Origin: Rhizobium sp. AC27/96
GTDB lineage: Bacteria; Pseudomonadota; Alphaproteobacteria; Rhizobiales; Rhizobiaceae
DNA: 64,000 nucleotides
Reading direction: 5' to 3'
NCBI RefSeq assembly: GCF_001692325.1
Contig: NZ_LXKN01000015.1
Span: forward strand, 52,639-116,638
Shown one piece after another: positions 27,291-35,650 of the stretch. The position numbers and the translations under genes were made by a program. A model generated the notes under the pieces. That model worked only from the letters and a program-made list of their open reading frames with translations, was not told the DNA's origin and searched no databases. Position 1 is the first letter of the stretch; every line of letters begins with the position of its first letter.

Positions 27291-27464
27291 TTAGGACTTC
27301 ACTCGTCGATGACCCGGACGCCAATGCGAATGCGAGAGGGTGCCCTGCAATCCAGGCGAATGAGGTCGTGTCTCAACGGTGTTTGCGAGGTGGATGGACG
27401 TCGAGCCGACAATCCCAGCCATAAGAAGAGCCGCGATGGTATGCGTCACTTCAAGTCTGGGCAT
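27291..27464 (-). CDS. Small hypothetical protein upstream of oxdC
   Basis: A 57-codon frame begins with MPRLEVTHTIAALLMAGIVG, a short basic start and a hydrophobic stretch resembling a signal peptide or one membrane helix, followed by a His-rich polar tail. The ribosome site AGGAGGAGACG is among the best in the region, which supports translation. It lies 84 bases upstream of oxdC on the same strand and downstream of the ATAC-N3-GGTCTAG motif, so it is probably the first gene of the oxdC unit. No family recognised. Confidence 0.55.
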   Translation of the reverse strand: MPRLEVTHTIAALLMAGIVGSTSIHLANTVETRPHSPGLQGTLSHSHWRPGHRRVKS

Positions 27465-27527
27465 CGTCTCCTCCTGTCGCTGAATCTGATGACTGGAGGC
27501 TACAACCGCAGAGGCAATCGCACATCT

Positions 27528-27544
27528 ATACCTAGGTCTAGTAG
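27528..27544 (-). promoter_or_regulatory. ATAC-N3-GGTCTAG motif upstream of the oxdC unit
   Basis: The sequence ATAC-CTA-GGTCTAG-TAG lies 64-80 bases upstream of the small gene preceding oxdC and contains the palindrome ACCTAGGT. A matching element (ATAC-TTT-GGTCTAG-GTG) is present at a similar distance before the formate channel gene, in the same orientation. Thirteen of 17 positions agree. It is a candidate site for the FixJ-type regulator encoded between the two genes. Confidence 0.6.
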
Positions 27545-27707
27545 TATTCGGCAAAAGGTATATGTCTATCCGCGAATACACTGTATCGACCGTCCCGGCT
27601 CCGCCCTCGGGCTAGCCCCGAGGCCGCGGAGTGCGATCGGCAGATGAGTGATTGCAAGGGCTGGATGAGCCGAAGAGGGCAGATGGCCTAGGGTTATCTT
27701 TCGGCCG

Positions 27708-28076
27708 TCAATGACCGAGCGCGGACTCAAGGCAATCGATGAGCCTTGCGATATCGACAGGCTTGCCGAGGAAGGCGAGGGCGCCGCCGTTCATGGCTTT
27801 CTTTCGCGTCCGCTCATCCTTGTAGGAGGTGACGAAGATCATCGGCGGCCGGTCCGAATGCCTGTTCAATTCCGTCTGCAGTTCGATCCCGCTAAGGCCG
27901 GGCATCTTCACATCGACGAGCATGCAGTCGATTGCCGAGCGCGGTTCGAAGGCGAGAAACTCCTCGGCCGACGCGAACAGGCGACTGTCGTAACCACAGG
28001 ACTTCACCAGATCATCCATGGCTTCCCGGATGGCGTGGTCGTCATCGACGATGGCTATGGTCGGTGTCGGAGGCAA
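27708..28076 (-). CDS. Single-domain response regulator (receiver only)
   Basis: The 122-residue protein is only a receiver domain: acidic pocket VDDD near residue 12, phospho-acceptor Asp in MLVDVKMPG (about residue 55), T in FVTSYKD and K in LGKPVDIA. It has no output domain. It is last in the reverse-strand set kinase, FixJ-type regulator, receiver, so it may act as a phosphate sink or compete for the kinase. The 77-bp gap to the FixJ gene leaves co-transcription likely. Confidence 0.92.
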   Translation of the reverse strand: MPPTPTIAIVDDDHAIREAMDDLVKSCGYDSRLFASAEEFLAFEPRSAIDCMLVDVKMPGLSGIELQTELNRHSDRPPMIFVTSYKDERTRKKAMNGGALAFLGKPVDIARLIDCLESALGH

Positions 28077-28153
28077 CGAAGCGACCCTTTCTGGCTGCTT
28101 TTCGGCGCTTATAGTGATCTTTATGCTCTGAAGCTCGCTTGAAAGATATCATA

Positions 28154-28810
28154 CTAAGAGACAGGTGGGCTTACGCTTTCGCCCAGCACTTCGGCCTTGC
28201 GGACCAGCTCGGCGACCGAGCGTGCCTCCATCTTGCGCATGACATTGCCGCGGTGCAGTTTCACCGTGACCTCGCTGATACCGAGCTCGTAGGCGATCTG
28301 CTTGTTCATCAGTCCCATCACAACGGCCTTCATGACCTCGCGTTCGCGCGGGGTGAGGTGATCCGCAAGCGAAACAATGGCTTCGTTCTGCGCATGCTGG
28401 CGCCGGCGCTGCGCGTCGCGCTCCATCGCCGCTGCCACAGCATCCAGAATATCCTGGTCCTTGAATGGCTTGGTCAGAAAGTCGACGGCGCCGGCCTTCA
28501 TCGCCCGCACGGTCATCGGTATGTCCCCAAACCCGGTCATGAACACGATCGGCATCTTGCTGCCAAGGCGCTCCAGCTGCGCCTGAAAATCCAGTCCGTT
28601 GAGGCCGGGCAGGCGGACATCGAGAACGATGCAGCCCGGGCGATCGAAGTTCGTCACGCCCATCAGCGCCGTGGCACTCTCGAATGCCTGCGCCTCGAAT
28701 TTCATCGAGCGAAAAAGATCCATGAGGGCCTCACGCATCGACAGATCATCGTCGACGATGAAGACCACTGGCGCGGGTGGCTCCTTTTGCATCTTGCGCT
28801 GATCAGGCAT
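28154..28810 (-). CDS. FixJ/NarL-type response regulator
   Basis: The 218-residue regulator has a receiver domain (phospho-Asp in CIVLDVRLPG, about residue 65; T in FMTGFGD; K in LTKPFKD) and a C-terminal LuxR-type helix-turn-helix (LTPREREVMKAVVMGLMNKQIAYELGIS). Its start overlaps the end of the kinase gene by 8 bases, marking them as a pair. It probably activates sigma-70 promoters in its surroundings, and the GGTCTAG motif before oxdC and the formate channel is the best candidate target. Confidence 0.94.
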   Translation of the reverse strand: MPDQRKMQKEPPAPVVFIVDDDLSMREALMDLFRSMKFEAQAFESATALMGVTNFDRPGCIVLDVRLPGLNGLDFQAQLERLGSKMPIVFMTGFGDIPMTVRAMKAGAVDFLTKPFKDQDILDAVAAAMERDAQRRRQHAQNEAIVSLADHLTPREREVMKAVVMGLMNKQIAYELGISEVTVKLHRGNVMRKMEARSVAELVRKAEVLGESVSPPVS

Positions 28811-30383
28811 GCTCCGCCTCCGGCTTTATCGGCAGTTGGATTTCGAACACGGCACCGCCTTCGGGATGATTGGTTCCATCGAGCCTTCCGCCGCGGGCCT
28901 CCAGCGTGCTGCGGCAAATCGAAAGGCCCATGCCCATGCCCGCCGCCTTGGTGGTGAAGAACGGCGCGAACAATCTGTCCCTGGCATCGTCGCCAATGCC
29001 CGGACCTGTATCGCGCACTGCGATGCAGATATGCTCGATATCAGGCTGATTCATCGTTATTCTTATACTCCGCTCGGAGCATCCGGCCTCATCCATTGCC
29101 TGAATGGCATTCGTCATGAGATTGATCAGCACCTGCTGCAATTCGATTTTCACGGTCGATACGGTGGGGATATGCGGGCTGTAGTCGACCAGCACGGCCG
29201 TCTTGCTCTGCTGAAGCTCGTGCTCCATCAAGGCGACCGTCTCATCGATCAGACTGCCGAGATCAACACTCTCCAGATCGTTGTTCGGCGAAGAAAGCAC
29301 ACGGCGCGCATTTTGTATCAGCTCGCTTGCCCGCTGGCTGTCGCGGATCATCCTTTCGGCCGAGCGCCGCACGGCGGGGAGATCCGGCGGTTCGCGATCG
29401 AGCCATCGCAGTAGCGTCTGCGCGTTGATCACAATCGCGCCGAGCGGCTGATTGAGTTCGTGGGCAAGTGATGCCGACATCGCGCCGGCCATTGCGGCTC
29501 TCGACGCCTTCGTCAGTTCCGCCTGGGCCTCGGCCCGCGCTTTCAGAGCCAATTCACGCTGGGTGATATCGACCATGCTGACGACGACGCGGCCGAAGGC
29601 GGCAGGGTCCTCCGGAAGGCTGACGCTGAGCAGTACGAGCTTGTCCTCCCCGTCGTCGGTTTGCACCTCGACCTTGTCTTCGAAGGTTCGGTCGCCATCC
29701 ATGATCGCCTGTAGCATATCAAGGAACTTCTCCTGGCCCGCAATAAGAGCCCGCTGCGGGATGCCCATGCCGGAGGATTTTGGACCCAGCAATTCGCGGG
29801 CGGCTTGATTTGCCGCAACCGCCTTGATGAGACCGCCACAGTGGTCGACCAGGGTCGGGTTAACACGCGCATAAGCCTTGATGTCGATAACGCCCTGCGC
29901 CCTGACATCCATCAGATAGCTTCGCAGCTTTGAATAATCGCGCTCCCAGAGCGCGACGCGCGTGCGATCGAAAATCGATCGATATCTTGCTTCGCTTTCC
30001 GACAATGCAGAATGGGTTGAAAGCAGATTGAGACGTGCGGTTTCGGTTTTGAGGAGTAGCAAGGTCGTCACGGACAGTGCAGCGAGCGCGCCGAACAGAC
30101 GGAGTGTTTCCTGAAGGTTTGCTTCCTGGCCATGCGTCATGGCGTAAGAGAGAAAAGTCAGGGCGGCACATCCTGTCGCGATGACAAGCAGGCCGATGCG
30201 GGTCATCGATTGAGCGGCAAGCAGCATGCTGACAACGTAGAGAACCGCGATCGCACCCTCTATATCGGTATAGGTATCGATGCAGAAGATAACGGCCGCA
30301 AGCGTGACGGCAACCACGCCGAAGGCCAGGTTATGGCCCTGGCCTGGATCGCGGGCACGAAGCAATATCGACGCTATGGACAT
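28803..30383 (-). CDS. Membrane sensor histidine kinase with PAS-like domain
   Basis: The 526-residue kinase has about five N-terminal membrane helices (residues 15-130), a cytoplasmic PAS-like domain (about 140-265; SEARYRSIFDRTRVALWERDY), an H-box (SLAHELNQPLGAIVINAQ, phospho-His about 304), N-box, and a C-terminal ATPase with DTGPGIG and GMGMGLSICRS. This layout matches FixL-like kinases that pair with FixJ regulators. The multi-helix input could sense a membrane-associated signal such as acid or respiration state. No haem-binding PAS residues were verified. Confidence 0.93.
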   Translation of the reverse strand: MSIASILLRARDPGQGHNLAFGVVAVTLAAVIFCIDTYTDIEGAIAVLYVVSMLLAAQSMTRIGLLVIATGCAALTFLSYAMTHGQEANLQETLRLFGALAALSVTTLLLLKTETARLNLLSTHSALSESEARYRSIFDRTRVALWERDYSKLRSYLMDVRAQGVIDIKAYARVNPTLVDHCGGLIKAVAANQAARELLGPKSSGMGIPQRALIAGQEKFLDMLQAIMDGDRTFEDKVEVQTDDGEDKLVLLSVSLPEDPAAFGRVVVSMVDITQRELALKARAEAQAELTKASRAAMAGAMSASLAHELNQPLGAIVINAQTLLRWLDREPPDLPAVRRSAERMIRDSQRASELIQNARRVLSSPNNDLESVDLGSLIDETVALMEHELQQSKTAVLVDYSPHIPTVSTVKIELQQVLINLMTNAIQAMDEAGCSERSIRITMNQPDIEHICIAVRDTGPGIGDDARDRLFAPFFTTKAAGMGMGLSICRSTLEARGGRLDGTNHPEGGAVFEIQLPIKPEAEHA

Positions 30384-30563
30384 TCTTCCCTCAGCCTGTT
30401 CGACCGCAAGCTTATCCTCTTATGAACACCACTTAACCTGTACATAGGTGTGGTGCGGCTAGGTGGGGGCGACGATGACGTTGAGGGCAGGTTATCGCCT
30501 AGCCGGGCAGCTTTCAATCCACGGCCTGAGGCTCATACCGTCGAGCCGGCCGGTTTGGGGTGT

Positions 30564-31397
30564 TCATTTCCGGTTTCCCTTGGCGGCGATCTCAGGCCGG
30601 ATGGCTGCGGGAGCTGGTGCGAACGAAACATGGCCGCTGCTTTGGAACTGGACCCAGTAGCCCAAGGCCATGAAGACGGCGCCGCCGATCAGATTGCCGA
30701 GCGTGACCCAGATCAGGTTGTGAGCAGCGCCGGCAAGGGTGATGTTCGCTGGATGGTCGCCCATCAGGGCCATGGCGAAGGTGAACATGTTTGCGACGGA
30801 GTGCTCGTATCCGGCGGCGACGAAAATTGTGATCGGCCAGAAGATCAGCATGATCTTTGCGGCTGCATTGTCGGTGCGTCCCGCCATCCAGATCGCCAGG
30901 CAGACCAGCCAGTTGCACAGAATGCCGCGCGCGAGAAGCGCAAGCGAACCCGCCGACATCTTGGCGTAGACGACGTAAAAGAATTCCTGGCTCCCGTCGC
31001 CCAGCAACACGCCGCCGCCCGCCATATGAAACAGTCCGGCAAGGACCACCGCGCCGATCAGGTTACCGATCCAGGCGGCACACCATACGAGCAGCATGTC
31101 CGAGATGTGCGCACGCCGCGTCAGAACAGCAAGCGGCATGTACATGGCCGTTCCGGTAAAGAGTTCGGAACCGGCGAACACGACGATCGTCAGGGCGGAT
31201 GAGAAGACCGCACCCATAATGAGATGCGCCCAGGCCGCATCCGCGTGCGCGCCGGCGGTAAACATAAGGATGTCGCCAAAGCCGATATAGGCGCCTGCCA
31301 TTGCCGCTCCGATGAGGAAAGCAAATAGCTGTGTGCGCACGATGACGGCCTTGTGTTCGCCGGACTCGGCGAAGTTGATGATGGAATCCTGGTACAT
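30564..31397 (-). CDS. Formate/nitrite transporter family channel (FocA-like)
   Basis: The 277-residue protein has six predicted helices and FNT signatures: GSELFTGTAMYMPLAVL and the His-containing GYEHSVANMFTFAMAL that gates the FocA pore. It moves formate or a related anion, often coupled to protons. With an oxalate decarboxylase gene 3.4 kb away and a shared upstream motif, formate export or shuttling is the favoured role; nitrite is the alternative for this family. Start 31397 has GAGGATCTCGT before it, preferred over 31421. Confidence 0.92.
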   Translation of the reverse strand: MYQDSIINFAESGEHKAVIVRTQLFAFLIGAAMAGAYIGFGDILMFTAGAHADAAWAHLIMGAVFSSALTIVVFAGSELFTGTAMYMPLAVLTRRAHISDMLLVWCAAWIGNLIGAVVLAGLFHMAGGGVLLGDGSQEFFYVVYAKMSAGSLALLARGILCNWLVCLAIWMAGRTDNAAAKIMLIFWPITIFVAAGYEHSVANMFTFAMALMGDHPANITLAGAAHNLIWVTLGNLIGGAVFMALGYWVQFQSSGHVSFAPAPAAIRPEIAAKGNRK

Positions 31398-31485
31398 ACG
31401 AGATCCTCGCTTTATCACCATATCGAGCCGAGATCGGCGCTGGCGGATGGCGAAATGCTAGTCGCATGCGTAACCGCGCTGAATG

Positions 31486-31502
31486 ATACTTTGGTCTAGG
31501 TG
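31486..31502 (-). promoter_or_regulatory. ATAC-N3-GGTCTAG motif upstream of the formate channel gene
   Basis: ATAC-TTT-GGTCTAG-GTG lies 89-105 bases upstream of the FNT start and matches the element before the oxdC unit in sequence and orientation. A weaker CTAGGTGG word also lies before the kinase gene (30459-30466). Together they outline a candidate regulon of the two-component system. Confidence 0.6.
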
Positions 31503-31620
31503 GCTCCGTTCGTCGCGGTGTTGTAGGACTATGGCGGATGAGGCGACCGGAGCCGCCAGTCAAGATCCGGCATGGGTGAAGCGGATGCGCCCTTTGCGTT
31601 TGTTTACATGGTGATCAAAT

Positions 31621-31639
31621 AAGGATATTATTTATCCTT
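31621..31639. promoter_or_regulatory. AAGGATA-N5-TATCCTT operator before the Rrf2 gene
   Basis: Perfect 7-bp arms AAGGATA and TATCCTT surround TTATT, 40 bases upstream of the Rrf2 ATG. Offset by 2 bp is a second symmetry, TGATCAA (31612-31618) and TTGATCA (31638-31644). The same AAGGATA/TATCCTT arms with the same 5-bp spacing recur before the AhpD-like gene 4.5 kb away. The site is well placed for autoregulation. Confidence 0.75.
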
Positions 31640-31678
31640 GATCAATGTATGCCAACCGCAGGCCTTTGGTGTGTATTT

Positions 31679-32167
31679 ATGATTTTGAAAAGCCAAGTCG
31701 AATGGGCGCTTCATTGCTGCGCCATTCTTGCAGGCCTGCCCGAGGGCCGTTATCTCTCCACCAAGGCGCTGGCAGAATTTCACGGGCTCCCCAAGGAATA
31801 TCTTTCGAAGGCGCTGCAGGGTCTGTCGCAGGCCGGCCTTGTCGATACCGCCCTTGGTCCTTCCGGTGGTTACAGGCTGGCGAAACCGCCTGCAGATCTT
31901 ACCTTTCTCGATATTGTAGAGGCTGTCGAAGGCCGGCAAAGAACCTTCGTCTGCACCAATATTCGTGCCAATAACCCCTGTCGCCCGAAGGATTATTGCG
32001 AAAGCAGCCCCTGCGCGGTCGCGCGCATCATGTGGGCGGCCGACGAAGCCTGGCGCGAGAAATTACGCGGTGTCAAATTGTCCGACCTTGTCGGCATCCT
32101 GTCGCAGGAAATCCCGCCGGAGCTCTGGAAAAGCTCCTTTGAATGGGTGCTAGAGCGCGCCGGATGA
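31679..32167 (+). CDS. Rrf2 family transcriptional regulator, probable Fe-S or redox sensor
   Basis: The 162-residue protein starts like Rrf2 regulators (MILKSQVEWALHC) and has a winged helix (about 20-75; STKALAEFHGLPKEYLSKAL, wing GPSGGYRLAKP). The cluster C92, C101, C107 and C112 is in the region that binds iron-sulfur clusters in NsrR, IscR and RirA. It probably senses nitrosative, oxidative or iron stress. ATG 31679 gives the canonical N terminus; the upstream start at 31649 lies too close to the operator. It converges with the MscS gene, overlapping it by 18 bases at the 3' ends. Confidence 0.92.
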   Translation: MILKSQVEWALHCCAILAGLPEGRYLSTKALAEFHGLPKEYLSKALQGLSQAGLVDTALGPSGGYRLAKPPADLTFLDIVEAVEGRQRTFVCTNIRANNPCRPKDYCESSPCAVARIMWAADEAWREKLRGVKLSDLVGILSQEIPPELWKSSFEWVLERAG

Positions 32168-33172
32168 AGTCGCCGTGAAAGCAGCCTGCTCCTTGGGTTC
32201 ACCCATGGGAACGCAGACGAGGCTTTGCGCCGGCATGGCCAATGATACGCCGTTCGTCCGGCAATGCTCGTAGATGAGGTCGATGATCTCGTTTTGGGCC
32301 GACATGCGGCTTGCCGCGCTCGCCACGCGGAATAGCAGCTCGACCTCGATGGCAATCGCGTCGATGGTCTTGAGCGCGACGGCCGGCGGCGGGTTCATGA
32401 CGATCCTTTCACTGTGCTGCAGAATGGCGATCATGAGTTCTTCGACGAGCCGCGGCTTGTGGGCGGCGGAAACTCGCATAGTCAGCGATATCTGGTGCGA
32501 TTCATCCGGGCGGCTGCGGTTGGTAACGCCCTGTTTCGCAAGGACGCCATTTGGCAACACGACGACGTTATTCCCGCCCGAGAGTAGGTTGGTGGAACGC
32601 CAGTTGGTTTCAACGACGCGCCCTTCGGTGCCATCGGCAAGCTGGATCCAGTCGCCGATCACGTAGGCGCGGCCCAGTGCAAGCGCGATCCCGGAAAAGA
32701 CATCGGCTAGCGTGTTCTGCAGCGCAAGGCCGATAAGGACGACGACCACGCCAGAGGTAGCAATCAGCGGCCCCACGGGTGCGCCGAAGACGAAACCGAT
32801 GACCGATAATGTGACGCCGAGGTAGACGATGCCGACGATCAGGTCCTGCAGGAGATGGGCTTCATGCGGACGGCGATTGAGGGTGAGATAGATGTGGACG
32901 AAGCCGATCATCGTCCACGCGAGGTGCAGCCACCAGAGCACCCTGGCAGATTTGGCAAGCAGGATGCCGACACCCTGAAGTTCACCGTCGTCGAGATGAT
33001 AGGGCGAAATGCCGGCAAGCCAGAGCACGAGTGTCATGCCAGTGAAAAACAGGATCTGCGCGACAAGGCGCGCGGTCGGGTGACGGCGCCCCTGAATATG
33101 CCAAATGAGAATGCCGGCGAGCCCGAGAAGATTGATGAGGACGAGCGGCAGGGAATGATCTTCACCAAACAT
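32150..33172 (-). CDS. Mechanosensitive ion channel family protein (MscS-like)
   Basis: The 340-residue protein has four or five N-terminal helices and the MscS pore and beta domain (about residues 145-320; GLALQNTLADVFSGIALALGRAYVIGDWIQLADGTEGRVVETNWRST is the family core in content). It should open on hypo-osmotic stress or serve a related role. The start at 33172 is uncertain, with no strong ribosome site; the longer frame to 33241 crosses the hairpin at 33209-33239 and is disfavoured. It is 3' of the cupin gene but may have its own promoter. Confidence 0.88.
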   Translation of the reverse strand: MFGEDHSLPLVLINLLGLAGILIWHIQGRRHPTARLVAQILFFTGMTLVLWLAGISPYHLDDGELQGVGILLAKSARVLWWLHLAWTMIGFVHIYLTLNRRPHEAHLLQDLIVGIVYLGVTLSVIGFVFGAPVGPLIATSGVVVVLIGLALQNTLADVFSGIALALGRAYVIGDWIQLADGTEGRVVETNWRSTNLLSGGNNVVVLPNGVLAKQGVTNRSRPDESHQISLTMRVSAAHKPRLVEELMIAILQHSERIVMNPPPAVALKTIDAIAIEVELLFRVASAASRMSAQNEIIDLIYEHCRTNGVSLAMPAQSLVCVPMGEPKEQAAFTATSSGAL

Positions 33173-33208
33173 GATGGGGTTCACCGACGATAATTTCCTG
33201 AAAGCGGG

Positions 33209-33239
33209 GAGGGATGGATGCCTCAAGCACCCATCCCTC
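33209..33239 (-). terminator. Hairpin after the cupin gene
   Basis: GAGGGATGG (33209-33217) and CCATCCCTC (33231-33239) form a perfect 9-bp stem with a 13-base loop, starting 7 bases past the reverse-strand cupin stop. The U-tract is weak. It should end the AhpD-like to cupin operon and separates it from MscS. Confidence 0.6.
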
Positions 33240-33245
33240 ATCCGG

Positions 33246-33662
33246 CTATTTCTTGATCGGGAAGGTCAGTTCTTTCTGGCTGCTGTCGACGACGAAGACG
33301 GCCAGCAGTTTCGCCGGCTTGGTCTTGCTGGCATTCTCGCTGACGCCATGGCGATCGCCGGGCATTTCGGAGAAATTCTCACCGGCCTTGTAGACTTTCA
33401 CCGGACCGTCATTGACCTGACTGCGGATCGCCCCTTCCAGAACGGTTGCATAGATGAAGGCGGAGCTTGGATGCGTGTGGCCTTCGGAAAAGCCACCCGG
33501 CCCGTATTCGACGAGAATGCCCTTGATGCTCTTGCCGGGAACGTTCGGCAGTTCGTGCTCGTAAACCAGCGTGACTTTCGCGTCCTTCTCGCCGGCATCA
33601 TGAGCAACGGCGGTGGTGGACAGAAGAGCGGCCAGGGTGAGGCCGAGAATTGACTTCAGCAT
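33246..33662 (-). CDS. Exported cupin-domain protein
   Basis: The 138-residue protein has a clear Sec signal peptide (MLKSILGLTLAALLSTTAVA, cleavage at AVA-HD) and a single cupin domain with metal-type residues in EGHTHPSSAFIYATVLEG and a later His in PGDRHGVSEN. It may bind a metal and act on, or sense, a small molecule in the periplasm. It is the last gene of a reverse-strand set with the NAD(P)-binding, MBL and AhpD-like genes. The enzymatic activity is unknown. Confidence 0.85.
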   Translation of the reverse strand: MLKSILGLTLAALLSTTAVAHDAGEKDAKVTLVYEHELPNVPGKSIKGILVEYGPGGFSEGHTHPSSAFIYATVLEGAIRSQVNDGPVKVYKAGENFSEMPGDRHGVSENASKTKPAKLLAVFVVDSSQKELTFPIKK

Positions 33663-33720
33663 CTCGAATTCCTTTCTTGAGAGTGACGCGGCACGGCGCC
33701 TGAAGATTTATCGGTTGGGG

Positions 33721-34473
33721 TCATTTGCGGGCAGAGGTCGCGAACCATTGCTCGAAGGTGATGCGGCCGAGGCGCGGATCGTTGTCGGAAACAAGCGAAC
33801 CATCCTCCAGCCTGGCGCCGAAATAGCGGGCTTCCGGATCGGCCTCGACCTTGCGGGTATCGCCCATCGCCTTGAGATAGCGGGCAACGAGCTCATTCAG
33901 CCGGACCCGTTCCGGGCCGGAGATTTCGACGACGCCGTTGATAGCAGCCGAATTCGCAACGACGGTCATGTTGTCGGCGACATCGTCGGACGCGATCGGC
34001 TGCACATAGGCTGGCGACAGACGCACCGTATCGCCGACCGTACCAGATTGAGCGATGCCGCTGAGGAATTCCATGAACTGCGTCGAATGGACGATCGTAT
34101 AGGGAATGCCGGATTCCCGGATGATCTTCTCCTGGGCGACCTTGGCGCGCATATAGCCGCTTTCGGGCAGGCGATCGACGCCGATGATGGAAAGGGCGAT
34201 GTGATGCTTCACGCCCGCCGCTTTTTCCGCTAACGCCAGATTGCGGCCAGACGTCTCGAAGAAATCGAGCACCGCCTTGTCCTCGAAGGACGGCGAGTTT
34301 GCCAGATCCATGACGACGGAGGCACCGGTCAATGCTTCGGTGAGACCTTCACCGGTGATGGTATTGACGCCGGTGTTCGGAGCGGCGGCAATGACTTCAT
34401 GGCCTTGCTTGCGAAGGCGTTCTGCCGTCTTTGAACCGATCAGGCCGGTTCCGCCGATGATGACGATTTTCAT
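33721..34473 (-). CDS. NAD(P)H-binding atypical short-chain dehydrogenase (NmrA/SDR_a5-like)
   Basis: The 250-residue protein starts with a Rossmann motif (MKIVIIGGTGLIGSKTAERL) and continues like NmrA-type redox sensors or quinone-type oxidoreductases. The catalytic Tyr-x3-Lys of classical enzymes is not evident. Start 34473 has GGAGAAG before it. It sits between the MBL and cupin genes in a stress-type operon. A degenerate copy of its first codons lies at 35558-35599, so the locus once held a paralogue or suffered rearrangement. Confidence 0.87.
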   Translation of the reverse strand: MKIVIIGGTGLIGSKTAERLRKQGHEVIAAAPNTGVNTITGEGLTEALTGASVVMDLANSPSFEDKAVLDFFETSGRNLALAEKAAGVKHHIALSIIGVDRLPESGYMRAKVAQEKIIRESGIPYTIVHSTQFMEFLSGIAQSGTVGDTVRLSPAYVQPIASDDVADNMTVVANSAAINGVVEISGPERVRLNELVARYLKAMGDTRKVEADPEARYFGARLEDGSLVSDNDPRLGRITFEQWFATSARK

Positions 34474-34621
34474 GAGCTTCTCCATTCGCGGCACTTTGGG
34501 TGCCGCATTGTTGATTTATTTCAAGTGGTTGTGGTTTGCGGCGGCCCCATCGGAGCCGCATCGTGTGAGCCGCGCCGACCGCGAAGGCTTCGCACCCGGC
34601 TCGGCCCCGGCCATTGAGGTC

Positions 34622-35539
34622 TCAGTAGTCCCAGAAGACCGGCACCCAACGAAAGTGGTCGCCATCGACCGCCACATGGCCGACGGAGGGGAACGGCATG
34701 TGGGTGGCCACCAGAAGCTCGCCGGTCTCCGCCAACTCACGCAAGAGACGAACGCGAACGCGCGCTGCTTCTTCCGGATCGTGCTCGAAGCCGTTGTGCC
34801 AGTCGGGATGCTCGAATCCGACGGCGAACACGGCGTCACCGGCGAACATCAGCCGGTCTTTGCCGGATGTCACGCGGACCACGCTATGCCCGGGTGTGTG
34901 GCCGCCGGTTCGGGAGACGACGACGCCCGGCGCTACCTCGTGCTCGTCATCGAACAATCGCAGCTGACTCTGATACTCTTCCCGGAACCGCTGGGCGGTC
35001 GCTCGAAGTGCATCCGGGAAACCGGGTGGCATCGACACATGCGTGAAATCGGGTGCCTCCCAGAATTTGACCTCGGCTGCCGCCACATGGATGCGCAGAT
35101 CCGGACGCAGCCGCTGCTTCACGCCGTCGACGAGCAAGCCGCCGACATGGTCCATATGCATGTGGGTCAGCACCACATCGGTCACGGATCCAAGGTCTAT
35201 GCCGGCGGCTTCCAGCCGCTTGATCAATTGCCCGGCCCTAGGCAGGTTCAACTCAGGGTCCAAACCCAAGCCCGCGTCGATGAGGATGGTCTGCTTGCCG
35301 GTGCGCACCACAACCACATTCAGCGCCCAGTCGAAAGCGTCCGGCGGCAGAAACATGTCGTTCAGCCAGCCTGCGTGTTCGGCCGGATCGGCATTGTAGC
35401 CCAGCATCTTTGTCGGCAATGGCAGTACGCCGTCGCTTACCACAAGCACGTCGATTTCGCCGATCTTCACCGCGTAGCGCGAGGGAACCAGCTCGTCGGG
35501 AGCTGATTTAATGGGATGGGAAGTGTTCTGTAAGGTCAT
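34622..35539 (-). CDS. MBL-fold metallo-hydrolase
   Basis: The 305-residue protein carries the metallo-beta-lactamase motif HMHMDHVGG (about residue 127) with further ligands in GGHTPGHSVV and in the FAGDAVF segment. It resembles quorum-quenching lactonase-like and related hydrolases. No signal peptide is seen, so it probably acts in the cytoplasm. Start 35539 has ACAGGAGACAG upstream. It lies in the Rrf2-linked gene set; the substrate is unknown. Confidence 0.9.
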   Translation of the reverse strand: MTLQNTSHPIKSAPDELVPSRYAVKIGEIDVLVVSDGVLPLPTKMLGYNADPAEHAGWLNDMFLPPDAFDWALNVVVVRTGKQTILIDAGLGLDPELNLPRAGQLIKRLEAAGIDLGSVTDVVLTHMHMDHVGGLLVDGVKQRLRPDLRIHVAAAEVKFWEAPDFTHVSMPPGFPDALRATAQRFREEYQSQLRLFDDEHEVAPGVVVSRTGGHTPGHSVVRVTSGKDRLMFAGDAVFAVGFEHPDWHNGFEHDPEEAARVRVRLLRELAETGELLVATHMPFPSVGHVAVDGDHFRWVPVFWDY

Positions 35540-35557
35540 GACTGTCTCCTGTTGATT

Positions 35558-35599
35558 GCGGTCTTTGAACCGGTCAGGCCGGTTCTGCCGTTGATGATG
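35558..35599 (-). pseudogene. Relic of an NmrA-like gene 5' end
   Basis: The 42 bases 35558-35599 match 34424-34465, the start of the NAD(P)-binding gene, at 37 positions. In the reverse reading they still encode IINGRTGLTGSKTA, against VIIGGTGLIGSKTA in the intact gene. The relic lacks a downstream body and lies just before the MBL gene. It suggests a duplication followed by deletion. Confidence 0.7.
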
Positions 35600-35650
35600 T
35601 TCAAAGGCCTACCGCGGCCGGTCGCGCGGCCGCACTTTTGGGCGAAAGGC

